From NCBI GenBank assembly GCA_016712675.1, contig JADJQR010000001.1:1364001-1428000 (forward strand): DNA of 64,000 nucleotides, in the 5' to 3' direction. Position 1 is the first letter of the stretch. The number at the start of each line of letters is the position of its first letter. Shown here piece by piece: positions 1 to 8,241 of the stretch. The stretch comes from a bacterium. Its GTDB lineage: Bacteria > Krumholzibacteriota > Krumholzibacteriia > LZORAL124-64-63. The position numbers and the translations under genes were made by a program. A model generated the notes under the pieces. The model saw nothing but the letters and a program-made list of their open reading frames with translations. It ran no database searches and was not told the DNA's origin.

Positions 1-518
1 AGATCGCGTGCGGGCAGGTTGAAGTAGGCGTGTTCCTGGAAGCTCTCCGCGAGACCAAAAGCGAAGAACTGGTTCGCGTAGAATGCCGCCGTGCGGTAGC
101 CCTGGGCCTGCAGGTGCGCGGCCAGCGTGACGACGCCCGGACGCAGACGACCGGGCGCCTGCCGGTCCATGTTGCGCGCGGGCCCGCCCAGGAAACCGCC
201 GTGTCGCCCCGGCATCAACCCGGTCAGCGCGCCGGCGAACGACGGCAGCGTCCACGGCGCGGGCGCCATGACGTCGGCGAACAGCGTACCGCCGGCGGCC
301 AGTGCGTCCAGCCGCGGCGACGTGGCGCGCGCGCAGCCACCGCAGCCCAGGTGGTCGGCGCGAAGCGTGTCGACGCCGATCGCCAGCAAATGCGGCGAAG
401 CGGCGCCGGAAGGGCGGCGGCGGTGGGGCGCCGCAGCCCGGGTCACCAGGCGCCGGAGCCGCCAGGCGCGCGAGTGCCACCGCTGGCGGCGGGTCAGGCG
501 GGCAAACGGATCACGCAA
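1..518 (-). CDS. Sulfatase / alkaline phosphatase superfamily protein, N-terminal part (cut by window edge)
   Basis: The reverse strand reads without a stop from about 620 to base 1, so the C-terminal part lies outside the window. It contains the metal-site start of the sulfatase fold, LLAIGVDTLRADHLG, and then WTLPSFAGALTGLMPGRHG, which aligns with the catalytic (C/S)-x-P-S-R segment. Here the nucleophile position is Thr and the Arg is Phe, as in the WTLPSH-type branch of the superfamily, so formylglycine conversion is not expected. The TTG at 518 is the chosen start, with an AGGTG just upstream; a GTG at 446 is an alternative because the stretch before the fold is Arg-rich and poorly conserved-looking. 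The substrate cannot be told. The gene is divergent from the lamin-tail protein gene. Confidence 0.75.
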   Translation of the reverse strand, partial: MRDPFARLTRRQRWHSRAWRLRRLVTRAAAPHRRRPSGAASPHLLAIGVDTLRADHLGCGGCARATSPRLDALAAGGTLFADVMAPAPWTLPSFAGALTGLMPGRHGGFLGGPARNMDRQAPGRLRPGVVTLAAHLQAQGYRTAAFYANQFFAFGLAESFQEHAYFNLPARD

Positions 519-717
519 GGCACTACACCTGCCGGGCGCCGCGGTGGCGCCGGACCTCGGAACGGCGGTTTGGAGCAGGGCACTGGCATCAGACGCCCCC
601 GTCGAGGGACCGACTATATATCAGCGCCGGCGGCGCCGCACGCGGAACGGCGGATCGATCGTCATCGAAACTCGATATCCATCATCCCGATTGGTTCGCC
701 AGGGCGGGCGATCCGGC

Positions 718-746
718 TTGAATCGAATATCACCGGGCGTTATTGT
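718..746 (+). promoter_or_regulatory. Candidate sigma-70-type promoter for the lamin-tail protein gene
   Basis: TTGAAT at 718-723 and TATTGT at 741-746 are separated by 17 bases, about 70 bases before the ATG at 816. The rest of the 519-815 gap holds no convincing gene. A TATATAT run at about 616-622 could serve the divergent sulfatase gene. Confidence 0.4.
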
Positions 747-815
747 CCCCATCCCCCTTGTGACCTGATCGTCCGGGCATTCCCGTCCCGCACCCTCGAA
801 AGGGAGAGTGGTCCG

Positions 816-3479
816 ATGTCGAGTCATTGCAGGAAATCGTCGCGGCTGCGGCCGTGGCTGCCGGTGGGGCTGCTGGCTGCGCTGTGGCTGGCCGCCGGTG
901 CGGCGGTCGCGGCGCCCGCCGCCGTGGCGGACCACGTGGTCTTCTCGCAGGTGGTGACGGTCGCCAACACGGCGACCAACCGTCCGCTCTGCAGCGAGTA
1001 CGTGGCGCTCCACAACCCGACTGGCGCGGCGATCGACCTCGGCCAATACTACCTGACCGACGCCACGTTCAGCACGTCGAACCAGTACTACTGGAAGATC
1101 ACGCAGCCTGATCCCTCCGCAACGACGGCGGGCGGCGGAGGCTTCGCGGACTTCCATGCGAAGTTCCCCGCGGGATACCAGATCGCGGCCGGTGACACGA
1201 TCGTGATCGCGATCGGCGGCAGCAACGCCTACCAGGCGGCGTACGGACGCCTGCCCGACTTCGAGCTCTACGAGGACGCCGCGGCGCCGGACGGCGTGCC
1301 CGACCTGGTCGAGGTCTTCCCGGGCTCGGTGGGCGGCGGTGTGCTGAACGGCAGCACCAACACGCCGACACTCACGGACAACGCGGAGAGCCTGGTGCTC
1401 TACCGCTGGGACGGCGCCAGCGACCTGGTGCAGGATGTCGACTTCGCGCGCTGGGGCGCCCTGACGGTGACGAATACACTCTTCGACAAGACCGGCGTGA
1501 CTGTCGGCGCCTCGACGTATCTGGCGGACACGCCGCCGGCCAGCCAACAGACGATCTCGGCCACGGCGCTGGCCTTCGGCAACGCCTACGCCCGACTGTC
1601 GGCCGACGAGGGCACCGAGGCCACGAGCGGCGGCAACGGCCTGACCGGCCACAACGAGACCAGCGAGAACTTCCCGGCCACCTGGCAGACGGCGCCGCAG
1701 GATCCGCCGCTGGCGCCGGCGTCGTTCTTCGCCGCCGCGCCGGTCATCACCGCGCACGGCCAGTCGCCGGCCACGCCGGTCATCGGCGAGGCGGTCACCG
1801 TGTCGGTCACGGTGCTCTCGTCGACGGTCGTCACCGGCGTCGCCTTCCGCTACACGGTCGACGGCGGCCTGCAGAACGAGTTGTCCGGTACCGCCGCGGG
1901 CGACATCTGGTCGGCCGTGATCCCGGCCCAGGCCGAGGGCGCGGTCGTGCGCTGGCACGCCGTGGCGACCAATGCCGCCGGCGGCAGCGGGACGTATCCC
2001 GATGCCGCGCCGCGATTCGCGTCGACCTGGACGGTCATCGCGCCGCCGCCGCCGACCATCACCGCGTTCGCGGTCAGCCCGGCGGCGCCCTACGCCGACC
2101 TGCCGGCCACCCTCTCGGTCACGGCGAATTCGATCAGCGCGCTGACCGGCGCCGTGTTCCATTACCGCGTCGACGGCGGCGCCTTCGCGCAGCTGGCGGG
2201 CGCCGCGCAGGGCGGCGGGGTCTACACCGTGACGGTGCCTGGCCAGGGTAACGGTGCGGTCGTGGACTGGTACGTGGTCGTCGCCAACGCGGCCCTGCTG
2301 AGCGCCAGCAGCCCGGCCGACGCTCCCGCCACCACCCACACGTGGACGGTGGGTGCGGCGCCCGACCCGAAACTGCTGCTGACGGAGGTCTGCACGATCG
2401 GCTCGGACCAGGAGTTCATCGAGATCTGGAACCCGAGCCCGCAGGCGGTCGACCTGAGCGACTACTACCTGTCGGACGCCATCTTCACCCGCAACGGCAC
2501 GAACACCGGCTACTGGAACCTGCCGGGTGCCGTGCTCAGCTCGGACACGGTCGGCGGCGGGGCCTTCAGCGACTTCACCGCGCGCTTCCCGGACGGCTTC
2601 ACGATCGCCGCCGGCGACACCATCACGGTCTCGCTCGCCGGCAGCCTGAAGTTCACCAACTCGTACACTTTCCCGCCGGACATCGAGCTCTACGAGGATG
2701 ACGCCTTCCCCGACGGCGTGCCCGACATGCGGTCGGTCTTCCCGACCGGCAGCAGCATCATCACCGACCCGGTGGCCAGCCTGACCAACGGCGGCGAGGT
2801 CGTGATCTTCTTCCGCTGGAGCGAGGGTGATCCCCTGGTGACGGACGTCGACATCTTCTTCTACGGAGCGGGAACCGATCACCTGTTCAGCAAGACGGGT
2901 CGCACCGTCGGGGGCGCCACCTACGCCCCGGAGACGGCCGTGGCCAACCTGCAGCCGTACTCCACAGCGGCTATCTTCGGCCAGTCTTACCAGCGCGTCG
3001 ACGCCTCCGAGGGCTCGCAGGTGCTGACCGGCAGCAACGGCGTCGACGGCCGTGACGAGTTGAGCGAGCCGTGGGTGACCACCTGGACGCTGGCGGCGCC
3101 CGACCCGGCGCGGCCCGGCAGCGGTGGGGCGGCCGGCGACGGCGCCATCGCCATGGTGGTGCCGGCGCAGACCTTCATCCCGTCGCTGGGCGAGACCTTC
3201 CCCGTGAAGATCACCAGCCGTCCGCGTAGCGAGACGCGCCTGCGCCTCTTCGACCGCGAGGGCCGCCTGGTGCGGTCGCTGTTCGACAGCCGCTTCAACG
3301 GGCCTCCGTCGACGACGCCGGGTTCGTTCACGACGATTCCCTGGAACGGACTGGACGAGACGCTCCAGCGCGTCCCGAGCGGCCTGTACGTCGTGCACCT
3401 GTCGGTGGTCGACAAGGCCACGGGCGTCGAAGAAACCCGCACCGCGCCGGTGGTCGTCACCACGCGGCTGAGCAGATAG
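816..3479 (+). CDS. Secreted lamin-tail-domain protein with Ig-like and FlgD-like C-terminal domains
   Basis: This is an 887-residue exported protein. The open frame extends upstream to base 30, but the ATG at 816 is preceded by AAAGGGAG and followed at once by a signal peptide (basic start, hydrophobic run, AVAAPAA), so it is the real start. Two lamin-tail (LTD) folds, about residues 40-190 and 516-660, share the signature FxEIWNP/YVALHNP..DLxxYYLxDA. Two Ig-like repeats (about 307-408 and 411-511) separate them. The C-terminus from about 795 resembles the FlgD-like Ig fold used as a secretion or sorting tail in FCB-type bacteria (LFDREGRLVRSLFD, then SGLYVVHLSV). It is probably a surface or extracellular protein; its ligand is unknown. 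It is followed 12 bases later by a PorV/PorQ-like gene, which suggests a secretion link. Confidence 0.8.
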   Translation: MSSHCRKSSRLRPWLPVGLLAALWLAAGAAVAAPAAVADHVVFSQVVTVANTATNRPLCSEYVALHNPTGAAIDLGQYYLTDATFSTSNQYYWKITQPDPSATTAGGGGFADFHAKFPAGYQIAAGDTIVIAIGGSNAYQAAYGRLPDFELYEDAAAPDGVPDLVEVFPGSVGGGVLNGSTNTPTLTDNAESLVLYRWDGASDLVQDVDFARWGALTVTNTLFDKTGVTVGASTYLADTPPASQQTISATALAFGNAYARLSADEGTEATSGGNGLTGHNETSENFPATWQTAPQDPPLAPASFFAAAPVITAHGQSPATPVIGEAVTVSVTVLSSTVVTGVAFRYTVDGGLQNELSGTAAGDIWSAVIPAQAEGAVVRWHAVATNAAGGSGTYPDAAPRFASTWTVIAPPPPTITAFAVSPAAPYADLPATLSVTANSISALTGAVFHYRVDGGAFAQLAGAAQGGGVYTVTVPGQGNGAVVDWYVVVANAALLSASSPADAPATTHTWTVGAAPDPKLLLTEVCTIGSDQEFIEIWNPSPQAVDLSDYYLSDAIFTRNGTNTGYWNLPGAVLSSDTVGGGAFSDFTARFPDGFTIAAGDTITVSLAGSLKFTNSYTFPPDIELYEDDAFPDGVPDMRSVFPTGSSIITDPVASLTNGGEVVIFFRWSEGDPLVTDVDIFFYGAGTDHLFSKTGRTVGGATYAPETAVANLQPYSTAAIFGQSYQRVDASEGSQVLTGSNGVDGRDELSEPWVTTWTLAAPDPARPGSGGAAGDGAIAMVVPAQTFIPSLGETFPVKITSRPRSETRLRLFDREGRLVRSLFDSRFNGPPSTTPGSFTTIPWNGLDETLQRVPSGLYVVHLSVVDKATGVEETRTAPVVVTTRLSR

Positions 3480-3491
3480 GAAGGGCCAGCG

Positions 3492-4394
3492 ATGAATCGC
3501 AAAGCAACGAACCTGCTGATCCTGGCCGGGCTGGCGGTGGCCGGGCTGGTCCTGGCGGCACCGGCAGGAGCCTTCTTCGAGCCGACGCCGGTCAGCGCCC
3601 GCTCGCGCGCCATGGGCGAGTCGCAGACGGCCGTCCCCGACGCCGCGTACGCGGCCTTCCACAACGCCGCGTGGCTGGCGGACGTGCCCCACGGCGAGGC
3701 CGCCTTCTCCTTCGTGCGCCCATTCGGCTACTCCTTCAGCGACTTCTATGCCGCAGGCGCCGCGTTTCCGCTCGAAGGTCGCTTCGGCAACCTCGGAGTT
3801 GGCATCAGCCACTTCAAGGTGGACCTTGCCGACACGACGCTGCTGCAGGAGACCGTCGTGACGCTGGCGCACGGCTTCGAGTTGTTCGACGACTTCCATT
3901 CGCGGATCTGCTTCGGCTGGGCGCTGAATCTGTACAGCGCCAAGGCTGGGCAGAGCGTGTCGGCCGTCGACCCGGGCTCGGACACCGCCGTGGGGCTGGA
4001 CCTGGGCCTGACCATGCTGCTGCACAAGCGCACCCGTGCCGGCTTCCAGGTACGGAACCTGAACAACCCGACCATCGGACTGGACGGCGAGGAACTGCCG
4101 CAGCGGCTGGTGGCGGGCATCGCCTACGAGCCGTACGACGGCGTGATCACGACCTTCGAGTTCGACAATGAGATCGGTCGCGAGGCCCAGTACCACGGCG
4201 GCCTCGAGATGGCGGTCACCGCGGGCCTCGCGCTTCGCGCCGGCGTGGTCACCGACCCCAACCGCCTGACCGGCGGCTTCGGTTACCGGGCCGGACCGGT
4301 CGCCTTGGACTACGGCTTCTCGACCGGCGGCGGGACGCTCGACAGCACCCACCAGTTCGGCCTGCGCCTGGCCTGGGGCGGGGAGGCGCCGTGA
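3492..4394 (+). CDS. PorV/PorQ-like outer-membrane beta-barrel protein
   Basis: 300 residues with an N-terminal signal peptide (LILAGLAVAGLVLAAPAGAFF). The mature start SARSRAMGESQTAVPDAAYAAFHNAAWLA is the hallmark of the PorV/PorQ (UPF0164) family, in which a conserved RAMG..A..D....NPA segment precedes a 14-strand barrel. The remainder alternates polar and hydrophobic residues, as barrel strands do (GNLGVGISHF, GGFGYRAGPVALDYGFS). In FCB bacteria such proteins help outer-membrane export or attachment of C-terminally tagged proteins, which fits the FlgD-like tailed protein encoded just upstream. The stop overlaps the GTG start of the next gene (4391), implying translational coupling. The family assignment is good; the exact role is inferred. 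Confidence 0.7.
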   Translation: MNRKATNLLILAGLAVAGLVLAAPAGAFFEPTPVSARSRAMGESQTAVPDAAYAAFHNAAWLADVPHGEAAFSFVRPFGYSFSDFYAAGAAFPLEGRFGNLGVGISHFKVDLADTTLLQETVVTLAHGFELFDDFHSRICFGWALNLYSAKAGQSVSAVDPGSDTAVGLDLGLTMLLHKRTRAGFQVRNLNNPTIGLDGEELPQRLVAGIAYEPYDGVITTFEFDNEIGREAQYHGGLEMAVTAGLALRAGVVTDPNRLTGGFGYRAGPVALDYGFSTGGGTLDSTHQFGLRLAWGGEAP

Positions 4395-6883
4395 CCATGA
4401 TCACCAACCTCAGCCGCGGCGCGTCGGCGGGCCGGACGGCGGCCCGGCGCGCGATTGTGCCGGCGCTGCTCGCGCTGCTGGCGGTGTCGCCGGGCCTAGC
4501 GGGCGCCGCGCGGGCCGCGCCGGCGGCCGTCGACCTCAACAGCGCGCATCTGGAGGCCATCCTGGCGCTGCCGGTGCCGGCGGAGCTGGCGCGCCGGATC
4601 CATGATCGACGCGTCTACGAACGCTTCTACGTCAGCGTCTATGAGCTGATGGAGATCGAGGGCATGACGCCCGAGCTGCTCGAGACGCTCAAGCCGCTGG
4701 TCGCGGTGCTTCCGCCGAGCGAGGCGGACGAGACCATGGCGCGCCTGTCCGCGTCGTTCCAGCAGGTGCAGGGGTTCCTCAGTGAGGAAGGCGCCAGCGA
4801 GGGTCTGGCCGAGGAGTACCTCGATCGGCTGCGCAACCCGCTCGACATCAACGAGATGGACCTGTACGACCTGATGTCCTACCAGAACGTCTCGCCGGTC
4901 GACGCCACGGCCATCCTCAAGGCGCGGAAGAGCCTCGGGCGCATCGAGGACGACCGGCAGCTGCGTGGCATCGACGGGCTGCGCTACTTCTCCTACCGTG
5001 GCCTGCGGAGCTTCGTGAGCTACTCGCCGGAACAGGTGTCGACGTCGGAGCTATCGGGTTACGCGCAGACGCGTTACGTCGAGACGCCCTACGCCGGTCT
5101 CGGCGAGGACGTGTCGGACTTCCTCCCGCTGCTTGGCGAGCCCGGGGCGCGTCCGGCCTGGAGCAACAAGGTCCGCCTCACGCACCGGGATGGCCTGCAC
5201 GGCGGCCTGTTGACCTCGCGTGAGTACGGGGAAACGGATTGGAACCGCACCACGAAGGCCTATGTCGGTGTCAGTGACCGGAAGCTGGGTGATCTGCGCC
5301 TGAAGTCGCTTATCTTCGGCGATTTCAGGGTGGCGTTCGGCCAGGGCCTGATCATGGACAACACGGACTACATGAAGTACCGCAAGACCGGTCACGGCTT
5401 CGACACGCGACTGTTGGGCGTCCACGGTGATCTTTCGCGCAGCTACGAGTACAAGCTGCGCGGCGCCGCGGCCGAGTTGGCGTACGGCCCGGTCGATCTT
5501 TCGATGTATGTCTCGAGCTCCGACCGGGACGGCATCCTCAACGACGACGGCACGGCCAACCGCTACGTCATCATGCGCCCGCGGCCGACCGACGAGTGGC
5601 TGGACAGCCGGACCGGTGGGCTGGCCCGTGATGCCTTCCATGAGTCGCTCGTGGGCGGCAATCTCAAGGTCAGCTTCGTACCCGGCACCTACCTGGGAAT
5701 CAGCGGCTACGAAGCACGCTACGACCGCGGCTTCCGCGCCGACCCCACGACGCTGCTGATCGACCCCGGCCTGCTCGAGGCGCGGGATGCCGAGATCGCC
5801 GGCGCCTACACGAGCGTCTTCACCGACGCCGACGGGAACGTCGAGACGCACAAGTTCCGGCGGATCCTGGGGGCCGAAGCGCAGGCGGTGTTCGCCAATG
5901 TCGCGCTGCAGGGCGAGTACGCCTTCATGCAGGATCCGCGCCGGTCGCTTTTCCATCGTGACAACCCGGATGCCTACGTGCTGAACGCTTTCAGCCAGTG
6001 GAACAACCTGCACCTGCTGGCCATCTATCGCGACTACGACGTCGGCTTCGACAATCCGTACTCGCGCGCCTTCAGCAACGACAGCCGCTACGAGATGACG
6101 CTGCTGGACTCGGACTTCCGCCTGGTGGACAACCACTACGCCTGGCTCGAGACCGGCACACCCCAGCCGAAGGCCGAGCAGGGGCTGTTCCTGGACATGC
6201 GCTACCGGTTCAGCCGGAAGCTGATCCTGTCCGGGCTTCAGTTCGACCAGTGGACGCGCAAGGCGGACGGTGCGGACCTTCAACGGTACACCATCAAGGG
6301 CGAGTACCAGCCGATCTTCAATCTGCGCCTGAAGGTCCGGCATCGCTACAGCAGCCGCTCGGAGCTGGACCCGAACGACGTGCGTGCCTACCGCAACTGG
6401 GAGACGCGCTGGACGTCCGACTTCCTGCTGAGCGACCGCAACCGGCTCATGTTCACGTACATGAACGCCAACGTGATGTTCCCGGCGCGAGCGCGGCTCA
6501 GCGGGACGCCAGGGGCCGGGGTTGGCGATCCGTCGGTCGGTTCGGCCGGCATGCGCTCCCACGCGTTCGAGGCTCGTTACGAGCACAACCTGGCGCCGGG
6601 TCTGAGCTTCACGCTCGCGTCCATGGTCTACGACGGCTTCGTCTGGAACTTCGAGGGGAACGAGTTCGTGCTGATGGACGGCAAGAGCTTCCGGAACTGG
6701 ATGCACATCGAGAGCCGCGTGTCCGATCGCCTGCTGTGTCAGCTCAAGGTGACCAACGACCACAACCTGCCGTACGAACTCGACGCCCGCGAGTTCGGGG
6801 ATCCGTTCGGCAACAGCCCGGACGCCTCGCGCGTGCCGAACAACACGACCACCGTCCGTCTGCAGATGGACTACACGTTCTGA
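4391..6883 (+). CDS. Helix-hairpin-helix plus beta-barrel outer-membrane protein
   Basis: 830 residues with a signal peptide (about 1-40) and then ComEA-like helix-hairpin-helix repeats: VDLNSAHLEAILALPVPAELARRI at about 46-70 and a further LRNPLDINEMDLYDLMSYQNVSP unit at about 145-175, with GRIEDDRQLRGIDGLRY after it. From about 215 to the end the sequence looks like a large barrel rich in aromatic girdle residues, ending in LQMDYTF, a typical C-terminal barrel strand with terminal Phe. The start is GTG 4391, overlapping the previous stop; ATG 4397 is possible. Proteins of this architecture are annotated only as HhH-containing in FCB-type genomes and have no assigned function that I know of. 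The context is an outer-membrane operon. Confidence 0.6.
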   Translation: MTMITNLSRGASAGRTAARRAIVPALLALLAVSPGLAGAARAAPAAVDLNSAHLEAILALPVPAELARRIHDRRVYERFYVSVYELMEIEGMTPELLETLKPLVAVLPPSEADETMARLSASFQQVQGFLSEEGASEGLAEEYLDRLRNPLDINEMDLYDLMSYQNVSPVDATAILKARKSLGRIEDDRQLRGIDGLRYFSYRGLRSFVSYSPEQVSTSELSGYAQTRYVETPYAGLGEDVSDFLPLLGEPGARPAWSNKVRLTHRDGLHGGLLTSREYGETDWNRTTKAYVGVSDRKLGDLRLKSLIFGDFRVAFGQGLIMDNTDYMKYRKTGHGFDTRLLGVHGDLSRSYEYKLRGAAAELAYGPVDLSMYVSSSDRDGILNDDGTANRYVIMRPRPTDEWLDSRTGGLARDAFHESLVGGNLKVSFVPGTYLGISGYEARYDRGFRADPTTLLIDPGLLEARDAEIAGAYTSVFTDADGNVETHKFRRILGAEAQAVFANVALQGEYAFMQDPRRSLFHRDNPDAYVLNAFSQWNNLHLLAIYRDYDVGFDNPYSRAFSNDSRYEMTLLDSDFRLVDNHYAWLETGTPQPKAEQGLFLDMRYRFSRKLILSGLQFDQWTRKADGADLQRYTIKGEYQPIFNLRLKVRHRYSSRSELDPNDVRAYRNWETRWTSDFLLSDRNRLMFTYMNANVMFPARARLSGTPGAGVGDPSVGSAGMRSHAFEARYEHNLAPGLSFTLASMVYDGFVWNFEGNEFVLMDGKSFRNWMHIESRVSDRLLCQLKVTNDHNLPYELDAREFGDPFGNSPDASRVPNNTTTVRLQMDYTF

Positions 6884-6903
6884 GAGCCGAGGAGATTCGC
6901 GTG

Positions 6904-8241
6904 ATGAAGAACTTCCAGCACTACGCCCTTCGCGGCGTGCGGAACGTGATGTCGGCGGCAACCCTGATCGCGATCCTGGCCTGGCCCGCGTTCGCCGGGC
7001 CGCAGTTGACGTCGTCATACGGCGACCAGTTGACCTGGTTCGGCGCGGAAGCAGCCGCCATGGGCGGCACGGGCGCTGCCGTGTATCGTGGTGGCTTGTC
7101 GAACGTCTACAATCCGGCGCTGCTGGTCGCCGAGGCGGGGCAGCGGATCGATGCCGGTGCCACCCTCGACCAGGCTGCCGAGGACCGCTTCCAGCCGCTG
7201 TTCGACAGCTTCGACAGCTACGTCACGGATGTGGCCATCGCCAGCAATCGCCACCACTACTGGCAAACCGGATTCGCCTGGGCCAGGAAGGTGGGCACGG
7301 GCCCGCGCGCCATGGCGGTGGCCGTGTCTCTCACCGATCGCTTCCCGTACGGCTACGCCTTCGAGGAGGAACTCAGGAATCCGAGCCCGTTCCCGCCCGG
7401 CGTCGGTCAGCCCGCGCGCGATATGCGGATCGCCTTCCGCGAGCGGAAGGTGACGGGAACGATGCGGGCGCTGTCGTTCGGTGCGGCCACCGAGGTCAGC
7501 CAGAGGGTTTCCCTGGGGATGGCGGCGCACTACAATTTCGGAACGCGCCGCGATGCCTGGAGCTCGATCGACACCGACAACGCGGGGACAAACGAGAGTT
7601 GGAGCAGCGCCGACGAGCTGAAGCTGCACGGCGTGAACGCGACCGCGGGACTTCGGGCCGTGCTCAGCCCTCGCGTCGATTTCGGCTTCGCGATCGAAAC
7701 CACCCTGCGCGCCACCGGCGATTGGCGGCGCACCGAGACCGTCATTGCCTCGGCCGCGATGACGGACACGACGGTGGGCTCCTTCTACGACTACCCCTGG
7801 TGCGTGCGGGCCGGGCTCGCCCTGCGGCCCCGGAACGAGCTGCCGACGGTTTTCACCTTCGAGGTCGAGTATCGCCCCTGGAGCGAATTGCGCGACGGTA
7901 CGCTCGACGATCCGTCGCCGCTCCTTCGCGACGTTGCCGACGTCCGGCTGGGCGTGGAGCACATCTTCTACAACGGCATGCCGCTGCGTTTCGGCTTCCG
8001 GCACATCAACAGCTACGCCGATCGCGACGCCGGGCTGTCCGCCTTCACCGCGGGTACGGGTGCCGCGGTGGGCCAGGGCCGGGTGGCGGTTTCGGTAGAA
8101 CTGTCCAAACTGTCGGCGATCCAGACGCACCAGTTCCCCTACCCGGCGGATTACTTCGGGGACGCCTTCGTCACCGACCCGACCGCGCGGGTCGACGAGA
8201 CGCGCTTCCGGGTGGGCGCCAGCTACACGATGGAGTTCTGA
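6904..8241 (+). CDS. FadL/OmpP1-like outer-membrane protein
   Basis: 445 residues. ATG 6904 follows GAGGAG at about 6889; a GTG directly before it (6901) is an alternative. The signal peptide (SAATLIAILAWPAFAGPQ) is followed by WFGAEAAAMGGTGAAVYRGGLSNVYNPALL, which matches the start of the FadL/PorV-type barrels (aMGG.g.A....ts..NPA). The rest reads as barrel strands, ending FRVGASYTMEF with terminal Phe. FadL-type barrels pass hydrophobic molecules across the outer membrane, but in this lineage similar proteins also act as secretion partners, so the substrate is not assigned. It overlaps the next gene by one base (TGATG), so it is in the same operon as its neighbours. Confidence 0.65.
   Translation: MKNFQHYALRGVRNVMSAATLIAILAWPAFAGPQLTSSYGDQLTWFGAEAAAMGGTGAAVYRGGLSNVYNPALLVAEAGQRIDAGATLDQAAEDRFQPLFDSFDSYVTDVAIASNRHHYWQTGFAWARKVGTGPRAMAVAVSLTDRFPYGYAFEEELRNPSPFPPGVGQPARDMRIAFRERKVTGTMRALSFGAATEVSQRVSLGMAAHYNFGTRRDAWSSIDTDNAGTNESWSSADELKLHGVNATAGLRAVLSPRVDFGFAIETTLRATGDWRRTETVIASAAMTDTTVGSFYDYPWCVRAGLALRPRNELPTVFTFEVEYRPWSELRDGTLDDPSPLLRDVADVRLGVEHIFYNGMPLRFGFRHINSYADRDAGLSAFTAGTGAAVGQGRVAVSVELSKLSAIQTHQFPYPADYFGDAFVTDPTARVDETRFRVGASYTMEF

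Noticed and set aside
30-815. Extended N-terminus of the lamin-tail protein gene
   Set aside because: The stretch is antisense to the sulfatase gene and low-complexity; the signal peptide and ribosome site place the start at 816.
621-4352. Very long reverse-strand open frame (over 1200 codons) opposite the first surface genes
   Set aside because: Its protein is Arg/Gly/Val-rich with no domain signal and is the usual antisense shadow of GC-rich genes; the forward frames have signal peptides and family motifs.
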